A stretch of DNA of 64,000 bases from Candidatus Obscuribacterales bacterium (GCA_019637435.1 JAHBVO010000006.1:124001-188000), one strand, 5' to 3'. Numbered from the stretch's first letter, positions 8,990 through 18,040 are shown. The notes: generated by a model from the sequence alone, not told the origin. Numbers and translations: made by a program.

Positions 8990-10228
8990 TCAGGCGTTTG
9001 TAGCCTGCGCGTAGCTGACCGCGTTCTCGGGCACTTTCACGACCAGACGCTTCAGTTTGTTCTCATCGATTCGGATTCCCAGTCCTGGTCCATCAGGCAG
9101 GAATCCGCGACCACCCTGTTTCATCGTGGTGTCTTCGATTGACAGATCTGATTTCAGCAAGAAACGGTTGAACGAACCTTCGCAGTTGTCCAGCGGTCCC
9201 TTGACACACGCGAACGACCGACCGGCAGCGCTGAGAATTGCGGACTCGCCGACTTGCGCGCCGAGCAAACATCCAATTCCGGCGGCCCGAGCCATATCAA
9301 CCATGCGAGTAGCCGCTATCAGACCACCCACCTTCGAAAGACGGATGTTGAACGCGTTGGCTGCTCTAGCTTCAATCAAATTTTCCGCATCGCGCAATGT
9401 CAAAAGTGATTCATCCGCGACAATGGTCTCCGGAAGATCCCGTGTAAGGCGTCGCATGCCGGCGATGTCTTCGGCAGGCAGTGGTTGTTCGATCGACTCG
9501 ATGCGATACTCACGCATTTTTTCGGCGAAGTACATTGTCTCATCGACTGTCCAGGCACAATTGGCATCTATTCTGAGAATAGCGTCGTCGCCCATAATCT
9601 GACGGGTCAACTTCAGGCGCTCGAGGTCGGAATCTATATCGCGGCCGACTTTGACCTTGACCGTTTTGAATCCATAAAACTTGAAAAAGTAGAGCATCCC
9701 GAGAAGCGGAAGCTTGCTATTGCCGGAGAACGGCAAAACGCCGCCATACGTGCAGTAACTGGATATGGTGGCAGACTGCTGAAACGCTCCTGTTTTGGAT
9801 AATCGAACAGCATCCTGCATGGACAGTAACGATGCTATGGATAAACCGTTGACGCGTGCCACCGCATCTAACACCGCGAGTTCGACCGCGCACCAGGACG
9901 CGCCTTTCGGTTTGTCGACCAGGGACAAACTATTGAATGTTTCTTCCAACTTCGCTAAGGCGTCGAGTGGCGAGTTGAATGTGAGCGCTGCTATGCGCGG
10001 CGCGTACTCGGTATTGATGGCTTTGATGGCGCCTTCGGTAGTTTCACCGGTGACGTAATCACGTGGCACGCTCTCACCGTATCCGATGGCACGCCGGCCG
10101 GTTGCAGCGTCTTCGATATCGACTCGCACGATCACGTTAGTCGACGAATTGCGAGAGGCAAGACTGTGACCGAAAGAAAAGCGGAACGGAATTTTGATGG
10201 CAAAAGCTTTGATCGAATTTATTTTCAT
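8990..10228 (-). CDS. Enolase-superfamily dipeptide epimerase (MLE/MR family)
   Basis: 412 residues from ATG 10228 (MKINSIKAFAIKIPF), whose first base is the last base of the preceding gene's TGA. An upstream in-frame start is less likely. The barrel shows the full catalytic set: Lys-x-Lys in FKTVKVKVG, metal ligands Asp in RIDANCAW, Glu in SIEQPLPAED and Asp in VADESL, and the second catalytic Lys in NIRLSKVGG. This arrangement fits L-Ala-D/L-Glu type dipeptide epimerases and relatives (o-succinylbenzoate synthase is a less likely relative). The neighbouring amide synthetase makes an acyl-amino acid or dipeptide substrate attractive. Confidence 0.85.
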   Translation of the reverse strand: MKINSIKAFAIKIPFRFSFGHSLASRNSSTNVIVRVDIEDAATGRRAIGYGESVPRDYVTGETTEGAIKAINTEYAPRIAALTFNSPLDALAKLEETFNSLSLVDKPKGASWCAVELAVLDAVARVNGLSIASLLSMQDAVRLSKTGAFQQSATISSYCTYGGVLPFSGNSKLPLLGMLYFFKFYGFKTVKVKVGRDIDSDLERLKLTRQIMGDDAILRIDANCAWTVDETMYFAEKMREYRIESIEQPLPAEDIAGMRRLTRDLPETIVADESLLTLRDAENLIEARAANAFNIRLSKVGGLIAATRMVDMARAAGIGCLLGAQVGESAILSAAGRSFACVKGPLDNCEGSFNRFLLKSDLSIEDTTMKQGGRGFLPDGPGLGIRIDENKLKRLVVKVPENAVSYAQATNA

Positions 10229-11163
10229 CAGGACACCGCGGGCAAGCGAGACAACAGCCATTCAGAGATCAGGTGAGTGTACTCTTTAAACCAGTTTGCG
10301 TCAAAGTCCAGGCAGTGTTGCGCATCCGGGAATAACCTCATGGTTTTATCCGGCGACTTTAGCTTGGCGAACCACTTGCTCAGTTTATCCGTATCTACAA
10401 TCACGTCGTTTCCAGGCTGCAGGATAATGACAGGCATCGAGATATTTCCTGCTGCCTTCTCTGCCATTCCTCCAATCTTGTAGCTCTCGACGAAAAACGT
10501 TGCCGTCGCCTCGTGAAGTCGCAACGGGTCCTTTTCCAGGAAATCAAAGTAAACAGGATTATCAGTAAACATCTGAGTTGTTAGTGGAATCGGCCACTTC
10601 CGCAATGCTCGGCGGTCACCCAGGACAGCGTTTGCGGCGATTTCGAGCTTCGTCTTCAAGTCGTAATCTACTTTTGAATAGATAGCAGGACTACTGAGCA
10701 CAAGTGCAGAAATAGGGAAGGCGTCTGGAACTCCCAACTCGGAAGCGCCCTTGGAATTTTCCTGAGCAAACAAAGTCGCAGGTTTTGCGCCCCAGCAGTT
10801 TCCCCAGAGGATGATGGGATGACCCATGTGCTGATTGCAGATCTTGCGAAGTATGGCGTTCAAATCATCGATAAAGACTTTGTAACTCGTCACATGCCCG
10901 CGGTCTCGCGAATTCATGCCGGATCCACGTCTATCCGGCGCATATACGGTTATGCCTTTGCTGTGGAGTATGGATGCCGTGTTCTCGAACCACTGGCTGT
11001 GTCCTTCAATACCGTGTATGTAAAGAACAACGGGTGCTCCAACTTTTCCTCGCCAGATGCGGCAAAACAACTGCGAACCATCGGAAGCCCTCAGCCATTC
11101 GTGCTCGGGCTGCACGGCTTGTTCTTGAACCGGTGGAAGCGGAATAGAGACGAGATCTTTCAA
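10228..11163 (-). CDS. Alpha/beta hydrolase with Cys nucleophile
   Basis: 311 residues. An oxyanion region VVLYIHGIEGHSQWF, DRRGSGMN and a nucleophile elbow LWGNCWGAKPA show a lysophospholipase/monoacylglycerol lipase-like fold. The elbow has Cys where Ser is usual (G-N-C-W-G). The acid lies in PGNDVIVDTD and the His in DAQHCLDFD. Cys nucleophiles occur in dienelactone hydrolases and some acyltransferases. It is the first gene of the minus-strand block, and its stop overlaps the epimerase start. No clear signal peptide. The start at TTG 11163 lacks a good ribosome site and is uncertain. Confidence 0.8.
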   Translation of the reverse strand: MKDLVSIPLPPVQEQAVQPEHEWLRASDGSQLFCRIWRGKVGAPVVLYIHGIEGHSQWFENTASILHSKGITVYAPDRRGSGMNSRDRGHVTSYKVFIDDLNAILRKICNQHMGHPIILWGNCWGAKPATLFAQENSKGASELGVPDAFPISALVLSSPAIYSKVDYDLKTKLEIAANAVLGDRRALRKWPIPLTTQMFTDNPVYFDFLEKDPLRLHEATATFFVESYKIGGMAEKAAGNISMPVIILQPGNDVIVDTDKLSKWFAKLKSPDKTMRLFPDAQHCLDFDANWFKEYTHLISEWLLSRLPAVS

Positions 11164-11472
11164 ATTTGTGACCGCACTTGGATTAAGGGCAGGGACGATT
11201 AACCTGATGAATACTGCCTGAGCAGCCGACCTAACATTGAATTAAGAGATTCCGGGTTTCTTAACAATAAAATACGACAAGAGTTTAGCACCTGTCAGTG
11301 GCGCGCTGAGAGCTTTCAAGAGCAGCCGGGTGAAATCGCTTAATGTATTTTTCAAAATTATTAGCACCTTGAAATGGCTACAAGTGCTACACGTAGTACA
11401 TTATTAGGTTCCTGGGCACTTGACTGTGAGCGTCAAGTGGCGATGGTTTATTTTTAAGGTTGAACTGACAAC
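11164..11472. other. Divergent intergenic region
   Basis: Region of 309 bases between the minus-strand block and the plus-strand TenA-like gene. It must hold promoters for both directions, but I see no convincing -35/-10 pair. The only clear structure is the inverted repeat at 11417-11439. No small gene is supported. Confidence 0.5.
11417..11439. promoter_or_regulatory. 8-bp inverted repeat upstream of TenA-like gene
   Basis: CACTTGAC, seven bases, then GTCAAGTG is a perfect inverted repeat 33 bases before the start at 11473. The geometry fits a dimeric repressor operator or a leader hairpin. No T run follows directly, so a terminator is less likely. Confidence 0.35.
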
Positions 11473-12198
11473 ATGGCGAGAATCACTGGCTGGCTCGGTG
11501 AACTGGTGCAGGAATTGAACTGGGGCTGCGAAAACAGTCCTTATATTCGGAACCTCGAAGGTGACACACTGGAGACAGGACGCGAATTGTGCTTGGTCCT
11601 CTGGCCATTTCTTTCTCAACTACCGGCAAATGTTTCCCGCGTGCGGCGCATCTTGCCGAACCATATGACGGCCGCCCAGAAGTTCTTCGACCAGCTAAAA
11701 GATGACGAGCGCTTCTATCAGGGTCTCTACCTTCAGCAGTGCACACTCACCGGTGTGGAAGAGTCGACGTTGCGCAATTTCAAACCCGATGAGAAAACGT
11801 TGAATCTCTGCGACCTTATGCAGCAGTACTGCGCCAGTCCCGATTATCATGACGGTGTTCTTGCGATAATCACTGCAGAACTCGCGGCCACCTGTTTTGC
11901 CCGTCACTCAATTGAGCATGTGGAGAGCTACTTCAGCAGCGTTCCGGAAAGCGAGCGCAGAATCAGCCTGGATGAAGGTCTGGCGTGGCTGAGGCTGCAT
12001 GCGAAGCCGCACCCGAAACACGCGCTCTGGTTGATGAGAACAATTGAAGCAATCGACAGTCGTCCCCCGTCTAATAAGATGCCTCAACCGGTAGCATTAC
12101 TGGTGGATGCCATTCACCAGTTTTTGCGTTCGGAAAAAAAGGGGCCACGCGTCAGTCACACGAAGTTAGTCAGTTCTGTCTCAGATCCGGTCCTGTAA
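11473..12198 (+). CDS. TenA/CADD-like heme-oxygenase-fold protein
   Basis: 241 residues, all-helical by composition. The pair of regions AELAATCFARHSIEH and LRLHAKPHPKHALW matches the two metal-ligand helices of the TenA/PqqC/CADD/UndA superfamily (heme-oxygenase-like di-iron oxidases). The second motif is normally H-x3-D-x2-H; here it reads H-x3-H-x2-H, so an acidic ligand seems replaced by His. Members oxidise fatty acids or amines or build pABA. It is followed 52 bases later by a membrane methyltransferase on the same strand. The reaction cannot be predicted. Confidence 0.65.
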   Translation: MARITGWLGELVQELNWGCENSPYIRNLEGDTLETGRELCLVLWPFLSQLPANVSRVRRILPNHMTAAQKFFDQLKDDERFYQGLYLQQCTLTGVEESTLRNFKPDEKTLNLCDLMQQYCASPDYHDGVLAIITAELAATCFARHSIEHVESYFSSVPESERRISLDEGLAWLRLHAKPHPKHALWLMRTIEAIDSRPPSNKMPQPVALLVDAIHQFLRSEKKGPRVSHTKLVSSVSDPVL

Positions 12199-12250
12199 TA
12201 CAAATCGAACCGATGTCATTGAAACTCGCATGTACTAGAGAGAGGTCCTA

Positions 12251-12904
12251 ATGCTATTCAATCTTCCCACGTTGGTTTTGCTGATTTTCCTCGGCATCGG
12301 AGTCGCAATTGCGACGCCGGTTCTTGCCAAAGGGTTCATGCGCCGCGGAAAGGGCGTTAAGTACGAACAAAGTTTCATTCTTCAGCGGGCTCCCCAGTTC
12401 GCTTCAGTGGTTACGATTTTCCTCCTCATCTTCACCGGAATGGTTTACAACGACATCATTCAAATTCCGGGTGCAGTGCCTTTCGTAACACTTGCTTCCA
12501 GCAAAGCCCCTGAGGGATTTCCTCTATACCTTTCCTGGTTCGGCTTGTTGATTTTCATCGATGGTTTGATTTTCATGATTGGCGGCTGGATTTCGCTCGG
12601 TGAGATGTTTTCCACCGACGCCGAAGTCATGGAGAATCACACCGTGCGTGATACCGGATTGCTGAGCTTCGTAATGCATCCAGCTTACTCCGGAATCATT
12701 CAATCTCTGCTCGGTGCCTCCGTTGTGCTTGCATCACCGTTCTGCATCCTCTTCACTTTGTTCATGGTCGCTCCACTCTGGTTGAAGCGAGCCAAATATG
12801 AGGAAACTCTACTTCTGGAGGCGCTTGGTGAGCCATATCGCGCTTACGGTCAGAAAATGGGTTGGCGCAGGTTGGTACCGCGATTCATTCCAATCGGCGT
12901 GTAG
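12251..12904 (+). CDS. ICMT/NnrU-like integral membrane methyltransferase
   Basis: 217 residues with about five hydrophobic segments and AGAGG before the start. The C-terminal part holds RHPAYSG-like MHPAYSGI, then YEETLLLEALGEPYRAYGQK, matching the SAM-binding region of the isoprenylcysteine carboxyl methyltransferase/phospholipid methyltransferase superfamily (HPxYxG and E-E-x-L). It probably methylates a carboxyl or amine of a small membrane-associated compound. It may form an operon with the TenA-like gene. Confidence 0.78.
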   Translation: MLFNLPTLVLLIFLGIGVAIATPVLAKGFMRRGKGVKYEQSFILQRAPQFASVVTIFLLIFTGMVYNDIIQIPGAVPFVTLASSKAPEGFPLYLSWFGLLIFIDGLIFMIGGWISLGEMFSTDAEVMENHTVRDTGLLSFVMHPAYSGIIQSLLGASVVLASPFCILFTLFMVAPLWLKRAKYEETLLLEALGEPYRAYGQKMGWRRLVPRFIPIGV

Positions 12905-13119
12905 TCACGGGTTTCAGCGATCCGATGTTCAGCAACTGCTAAGACCCGTGCAGACATCAGTGATCAGACGTTGCCGAGCAGGCGTCATAACTGAGATTTA
13001 GTGCAGATTAGCAAAATTTCCCTGTTTTCAACCTGGCACCACCAGTGATATAATTTGCTACAGACAGGAAAGTTTCTTTTAGCCCTAGTTCAATTCTTTT
13101 TCGGCTGGACGGTACAACT

Positions 13120-13734
13120 TTGAATCCACGAACAAAAGCAATTTTCATTGCTGCTGTTGCATGCGGCGCAGCGGCCTCCATCTCGGTGTCTTCACCACAG
13201 GCAGCGTCTGCCAAACACTGTTCCAAAGCCGATGAGGCATCGGTAAAAAGCGAAAAGCGCGCCGGCGACAAAGTCTGGCACAGCGCGAAGATTTTGATCA
13301 AGGCACCGCCCAAGGTGGTCTGGGACACAGTTCACGAAGAACGGAAAAAAGACCCGGACCTCGCTTACAGCAAGGTCTTGCAGCAAGGCGAGAACGAATG
13401 CCGTCTCGAACAAAAGTTTCAATTGATCCCAATCATCGGCACAGCTGTCTGCGAAATGCATAACAGCGAAGTTCCTCTTCAGCGAATCGACTACAAATTA
13501 TTGAAGTCGGATCGTTTCAAGGCAATGGAAGGAAGCTGGGTTCTCACGCCGGCTGATGATGGCAAACACACCATGCTGGAACTTTCAACTCACCTCGACA
13601 TGGGCATTCCGGTGCCTGGTCCACTAATGTCATCGGTGACGTCGAAAAAACTGGCAAAGAGACTCGGCAACGTGAAGAAGATGGCAGAGCAACATCACGC
13701 ACAGGTTGCTGCTAAAGAGCACTCCGGTAGCTAA
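13120..13734 (+). CDS. Exported SRPBCC (START-like) domain protein
   Basis: 204 residues starting with TTG 13120. An N-terminal signal peptide (IFIAAVACGAAASISVSS) is followed by an SRPBCC/polyketide-cyclase-like domain: AKILIKAPPKVVWDTVHEE is the typical first strand and helix, and GSWVLTPADDGKHTMLEL the later strands. Such domains bind lipids or other hydrophobic ligands in a helix-grip cavity. Three Cys residues in the mature part (KHCSKA, NECRLEQ, AVCEM) could form disulfides outside the cytoplasm. Ligand unknown. Confidence 0.72.
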   Translation: MNPRTKAIFIAAVACGAAASISVSSPQAASAKHCSKADEASVKSEKRAGDKVWHSAKILIKAPPKVVWDTVHEERKKDPDLAYSKVLQQGENECRLEQKFQLIPIIGTAVCEMHNSEVPLQRIDYKLLKSDRFKAMEGSWVLTPADDGKHTMLELSTHLDMGIPVPGPLMSSVTSKKLAKRLGNVKKMAEQHHAQVAAKEHSGS

Positions 13735-13743
13735 CTTCCGCGA

Positions 13744-15480
13744 TTAGCGAACTGCTTGCGAAGCTTCGATCAAAAAGTGAAGCTTCACGCCGAAACGCGT
13801 CTCAAAATACGCCTTCTTTTCGTTGAGAGCCCACGCTTCTGCTTTGCAGTTCTCTCCGTCTTTTACGAATGGTACGAGGGATAGCATCTTGCCACCAAAG
13901 GTGGTATCGGCTCCCTCGTATGGATTCATCATAACCTTCAACTCTTTTATCACCTGCCGATGACTTCGATCTAGAGCCTCCGCCACACGCAAGATAGCTG
14001 CGAGGTCTTGAACAATCGGCTGTGCGGTGGGCGGCAGGGACTGCCATGCCTCATGCGAATCTTTAGGTGTGGAGCCACGATGGTAGCGAGCGATTGAAGC
14101 GATCATCTCGAGCTGTTCCTCTGAGTGACCAAGCAAGCCGCCGTGCCGAATTAGATAGTAGCTGTGTTTGTGATGCCCATTTCTGGCGATGAAAGTTCCC
14201 ACATCATGCAGCATCGCTGCAGACCAGAGAATGTGGCCGACCTCCTCATCATGATTGTGCAAAATGCCCTTGGTTTGCTGGAAGATAATGGTAGCGAGTT
14301 TTGCCACTTGCTCAGCATGAGCGAAACTGGAATCGTACTTTTCGAGAAGCTCGTGAACACTGGCAGAACGAGGGTCTCTATGACTCTTCAGATCCGTATC
14401 ATCTAACCAGCCGGTTTGAAGAAAACGGTCGACAACCACACCTTCACGCAGAGCGGACGAACACACGGTAATCTCATCAGCCTTAAGTGCTCGCATCGTT
14501 TCAAGAAGAACAATTGCACCGGCTAAAATAGTCTGGCTTCTATCGGCCGAAACGCCCTTTATTCGCTCACCGCCAACCGAACAACGTTCTATATAAGCAA
14601 CGATTTCGGCCAGTCGATCGATCGGCATCCGCCATCCATGAAGGGATTCATTGGTCCGACCGGTTTGAACGCGGTCGATTTTGGCGAGGGCTTGCACGGT
14701 TCCCGACGTTCCGATCACTCGCTTAAAACCGCCCACAGTCTCAATCCTGGCGGCCGCCGGTTTCAACATACCGGTTACTTCGCCGTGCAATTCTTTCAGC
14801 GCATCCGCCGTCGGAAAACCCTTTTTGAAAAACCGCTGCGTAAGACGAGCTCCGCCCAGTTTGTACGACTCGGCAAAATACGACTTCTGCCGGTCCGCGC
14901 AGACGATTTCCGTACTGCCGCCGCCGATATCGATCACGACGAAACGCTCTTTCAACTCCGGCATGCTAAACAACACGCCGAGATAGATCAGTCGAGCTTC
15001 TTCCTTACCGGAAATAGTACGAGCGTCCAGCTTCAAATCCTGCCGGATTCGCTCGATCGTCTGCATTCCGTTGCGGGACTCTCGGACGGCAGATGTCGCG
15101 ACGGCTTGAACATATGTCGCGCCTTTCGATGTCGCCTGTTTGATCATGTCGCGCAAAATCGTCTTCGCTGCATCGAACGCAACATCATCAATAAAATGCG
15201 CTCCAAGAGCTCTTCTGAAAAACGGCGCTATGTCCTTGACCTTTGTGATGACTTCGAAATCTTCTTTGTCATCGGTGGCGCGGCAAACAATCATATGAAA
15301 CGAGTTGGTGCCCATATCGATGCAGGCGAAAACTGGCCCACCTGAAACTTTCGCCCAGCTTCCGGAGCGAGTGTTTTCAGTTTCCTTACTGGGTTTCGTT
15401 GCCGTCTTACTCGAGCCGGCGCTCTTCGATCTGGCGCTTTCAGTTTTGCCTTTCGAAATAGCAGCCTTCTTGGGACTCAT
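13744..15480 (-). CDS. Ppx/GppA phosphatase with C-terminal HD domain
   Basis: 578 residues from ATG 15480, which overlaps the TGA of hemG (ATGA). After a basic Ser/Thr/Lys-rich N-terminal tail of about 45 residues come CIDMGTNSFHMIVCRA and VVIDIGGGSTEIV, the phosphate-binding and Gly-rich loops of exopolyphosphatase/pppGpp phosphohydrolase, and ATSAVRESRNG. The C-terminal half has an HD-type helix bundle (AAMLHDVGTFIARNGHHKHSYYLI). It should hydrolyse polyphosphate and/or pppGpp in the cytoplasm. Coupling to heme genes is unusual and may be only positional. Confidence 0.9.
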   Translation of the reverse strand: MSPKKAAISKGKTESARSKSAGSSKTATKPSKETENTRSGSWAKVSGGPVFACIDMGTNSFHMIVCRATDDKEDFEVITKVKDIAPFFRRALGAHFIDDVAFDAAKTILRDMIKQATSKGATYVQAVATSAVRESRNGMQTIERIRQDLKLDARTISGKEEARLIYLGVLFSMPELKERFVVIDIGGGSTEIVCADRQKSYFAESYKLGGARLTQRFFKKGFPTADALKELHGEVTGMLKPAAARIETVGGFKRVIGTSGTVQALAKIDRVQTGRTNESLHGWRMPIDRLAEIVAYIERCSVGGERIKGVSADRSQTILAGAIVLLETMRALKADEITVCSSALREGVVVDRFLQTGWLDDTDLKSHRDPRSASVHELLEKYDSSFAHAEQVAKLATIIFQQTKGILHNHDEEVGHILWSAAMLHDVGTFIARNGHHKHSYYLIRHGGLLGHSEEQLEMIASIARYHRGSTPKDSHEAWQSLPPTAQPIVQDLAAILRVAEALDRSHRQVIKELKVMMNPYEGADTTFGGKMLSLVPFVKDGENCKAEAWALNEKKAYFETRFGVKLHFLIEASQAVR

Positions 15481-16931
15481 GTAGCAACCGACTCCAATTT
15501 CGATATCGTTCTGGCATATTCGACCGCTGCCAGGGCCGCTCTGGTGCCACTGGTTATACAATCCGGTATGCCTACGCCATTGTAGGAACTGCCAGCCAGA
15601 AAGACTCCAGGCATCTGATTGACTTCGCTAATAATTTTTTGAACGCGCTCGGCGTGTCCGAGATTGTACTGCGGCATACTTGCCGGATAACGATTCACGA
15701 GTTGGCTCAGTGGTTCCGCTTTCACTCCAAGATAATACTCCAGATCCGCACGCGCTAGTTTAACAAGATCGGCATCCGAGAGCTTGAGATGTTCGGGCTG
15801 CAAAACGCCACCTACAAATGCACGCACCGCGACGCAATCTTCGGGTGCCCGCCCCTTGAATTTGTTGCTGATGAAACTCGCAGCCAGGATGGTCCGCTTT
15901 TCCGTCACGGGAACAACAAATCCAAAGCCGTCTAAACCGCGAGGAATGTCAGCCCGCTTATAGAGCAAGTTGATCACAGCTGCCGAGCTGGTCTCTATTT
16001 TTTCAAGGTCAGAAGCCAGGTTGGCATTTGCGTCTGAAACTATCTGCGCGGTTACGAAAGCCGGAGTAGCCATTATCACAGCGTCGAATTCACTGGAACC
16101 GCCCGCAGCTTCAACGCTCCAGCGCCCGCTATCCAATTTTCGAACGGAGGTCACAGTTGAGTTCTTCTCGATTCGATCTAAACCGATCGCAGCTTCCAAG
16201 GCCCTGGAGAGAGTGCTGACTCCGTTTTTCAAGGTGACGAACATTGAATAGCGTGCACCGGATGCGGTGCGCTCATGCGCATTATCCTTGCGCGCCATCA
16301 AGCCCTTTATGACACTACCCTGTCTCTGTTCCATCTCGACGAACTGAGTCAGCGTTGACCTGGCACTTAGCTTTGCGACGTCGCCTACATAAATCCCGCC
16401 AACCATCGGTTGCACAATTTTATCGAGCGCTTCACGACCGAAACGGCGAAGAACAAAGGTTTCGACGCTCTCGTCGCTGTCATCCGTTTTCGGTGGTGTC
16501 ACCATATCCAGTGCCATCCTGAACTTGCCGCTCAGTGAGAAGAGCGGCGAAAGTGCAAAAGGAATTAAGCGGGAGGGAGCCAGCATGACAAATCCATCCG
16601 GAAGAGGATGCAGTTCCCCATCGCAGGCGATGAGCGAACGCCGGTTTGTCTCATTGGTGGAAATTACTTGCTCTGTTAAACCGAGATCTTCGACAAGCTC
16701 CATCACATCAGGCTTTGATGCTACCCAGGAATCCGGGCCATGCTCGACAATTCTATTGTTGACTAGTTCAGTTCTAAGAACACCGCCAACAGAGTCAGCG
16801 CCTTCAAAAACGCGCAAGTCGGTTTCCACGGCTGCAGCCTTGGACATGCTTAGAACGCGGTAAGCCGCCGAAAGACCGGAAATTCCTGCTCCAACTACCG
16901 CGATTCTGATTTTATTACCATTGCCTGCCAT
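15477..16931 (-). CDS. hemG: Oxygen-dependent protoporphyrinogen oxidase (HemG/HemY type)
   Basis: 484 residues. An N-terminal FAD-binding motif (VVGAGISGLSAAYRVL) and a GPDSWVASKP block are typical of the flavin protoporphyrinogen IX oxidase, as is the C-terminal YNGVGIPDCITSG. It makes protoporphyrin IX from protoporphyrinogen with O2. The start lies 2 bases after the hemE stop and the end overlaps ppx. An oxygen-using enzyme indicates an organism able to live with oxygen. The symbol hemY is also used for this type. Confidence 0.93.
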   Translation of the reverse strand: MAGNGNKIRIAVVGAGISGLSAAYRVLSMSKAAAVETDLRVFEGADSVGGVLRTELVNNRIVEHGPDSWVASKPDVMELVEDLGLTEQVISTNETNRRSLIACDGELHPLPDGFVMLAPSRLIPFALSPLFSLSGKFRMALDMVTPPKTDDSDESVETFVLRRFGREALDKIVQPMVGGIYVGDVAKLSARSTLTQFVEMEQRQGSVIKGLMARKDNAHERTASGARYSMFVTLKNGVSTLSRALEAAIGLDRIEKNSTVTSVRKLDSGRWSVEAAGGSSEFDAVIMATPAFVTAQIVSDANANLASDLEKIETSSAAVINLLYKRADIPRGLDGFGFVVPVTEKRTILAASFISNKFKGRAPEDCVAVRAFVGGVLQPEHLKLSDADLVKLARADLEYYLGVKAEPLSQLVNRYPASMPQYNLGHAERVQKIISEVNQMPGVFLAGSSYNGVGIPDCITSGTRAALAAVEYARTISKLESVAT

Positions 16932-16933
16932 TG

Positions 16934-18040
16934 CTATTTCTTCGTCAGTTCATGCACCAATTCGACCAGATATTGCACATTTTCAACCGGAGTCTTTGGA
17001 AGGATTCCGTGTCCAAGATTGAACACATGACCAGGTCGTCCTGCGGCTTTCGCCAGCACTTCCTTGACCTGGCGCTCGATTTCATCTTTATCGGCAAACA
17101 AGACAAGCGGATCTAAATTTCCTTGAATGGCTTTGTCTTTACCAATAAGCTCCCATCCGGAATCGAGATTTATGCGCCAATCCACACCGAGCACATCCGC
17201 ATCAGTTTGCGACATCAGAGACAGCAGTCCATTCGTCATGGTGCCGAAGTAAATGACCGGAGCGTGACCTTTTAGTGTACCGACCAGGTCCTTCATATAC
17301 GGGAGGACAAACCGCTCATAATCGAACGGCGAAAGTGCACCGACCCAACTATCGAAGATCTGAACGGCGCTTGCGCCGGCATCGACCTGGGCAAGCAAAT
17401 ATCTTGAAGTGATGTCGCTCAACTTTCTCATGAGCGTGTCCCAGACCTGGGGCTCTTTGTACATCAGGGTCTTCGTATGTACATAATTTTTGCTGCCACC
17501 ACCCTCAATGGCATACGATGCTAGGGTAAACGGCGCGCCTGCAAATCCAATTAGAGGAGTGCGTCCGTCGAATTCGGCACAAACCGTTTTAATAGCCTCT
17601 AGCACGTAGGAAAGTTCTTCTCGCGGCTCGAAGTCCGGAAGAGCATTTACATCCGCGACTGTTTTAATCGGATTATCGAGAACCGGTCCGTCTCCCTCGG
17701 CGAATCGCAGTCCCAGTCCAAGATTTTCGAGAGGCAAAAGAATATCTGCAAAAATAATTCCGGCATCGACGTTCAATTGATTGACCGCCATCACGGTCAC
17801 TTCGGCAGCCAGCGATGGCGTTTTACAGAGTTCTAGAAACCCGACCTTCTTTCGAATTTCTCGATATTCGCTCTGGTAGCGTCCGGCCTGTCGCATCAGC
17901 CAGACCGGCGTATAGTCGGTCGGCTCCTTTTTCAAGCACCTGATGAATGGGCTATCCTTAACTGACGTTGAGACCACAGCGCGCAATTCCGGAAGATTCG
18001 TCAAACGTCGGCTTGATGCCAAGACCGTACGCCCCGACAT
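16934..18040 (-). CDS. hemE: Uroporphyrinogen decarboxylase
   Basis: 368 residues from ATG 18040 (MSGRTVLASS); an upstream in-frame start would intrude into the 70-base divergent promoter region. TPVWLMRQAGRYQSEYREIR is the HemE signature with substrate-carboxylate-binding Arg residues, and GFAGAPFTLASYAIEG and FDSWVGALSPFDYE follow. It decarboxylates uroporphyrinogen III to coproporphyrinogen III. First gene of a hemE-hemG-ppx operon. Confidence 0.95.
   Translation of the reverse strand: MSGRTVLASSRRLTNLPELRAVVSTSVKDSPFIRCLKKEPTDYTPVWLMRQAGRYQSEYREIRKKVGFLELCKTPSLAAEVTVMAVNQLNVDAGIIFADILLPLENLGLGLRFAEGDGPVLDNPIKTVADVNALPDFEPREELSYVLEAIKTVCAEFDGRTPLIGFAGAPFTLASYAIEGGGSKNYVHTKTLMYKEPQVWDTLMRKLSDITSRYLLAQVDAGASAVQIFDSWVGALSPFDYERFVLPYMKDLVGTLKGHAPVIYFGTMTNGLLSLMSQTDADVLGVDWRINLDSGWELIGKDKAIQGNLDPLVLFADKDEIERQVKEVLAKAAGRPGHVFNLGHGILPKTPVENVQYLVELVHELTKK

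Noticed and set aside
13120..13328. 106-residue minus-strand frame opposite the SRPBCC protein start
   Set aside because: It is the antisense of a clear signal peptide and domain and has no motif.
14638..15345. 235-residue plus-strand open frame
   Set aside because: It is antisense to the conserved Ppx/GppA domain and has no recognisable protein features.
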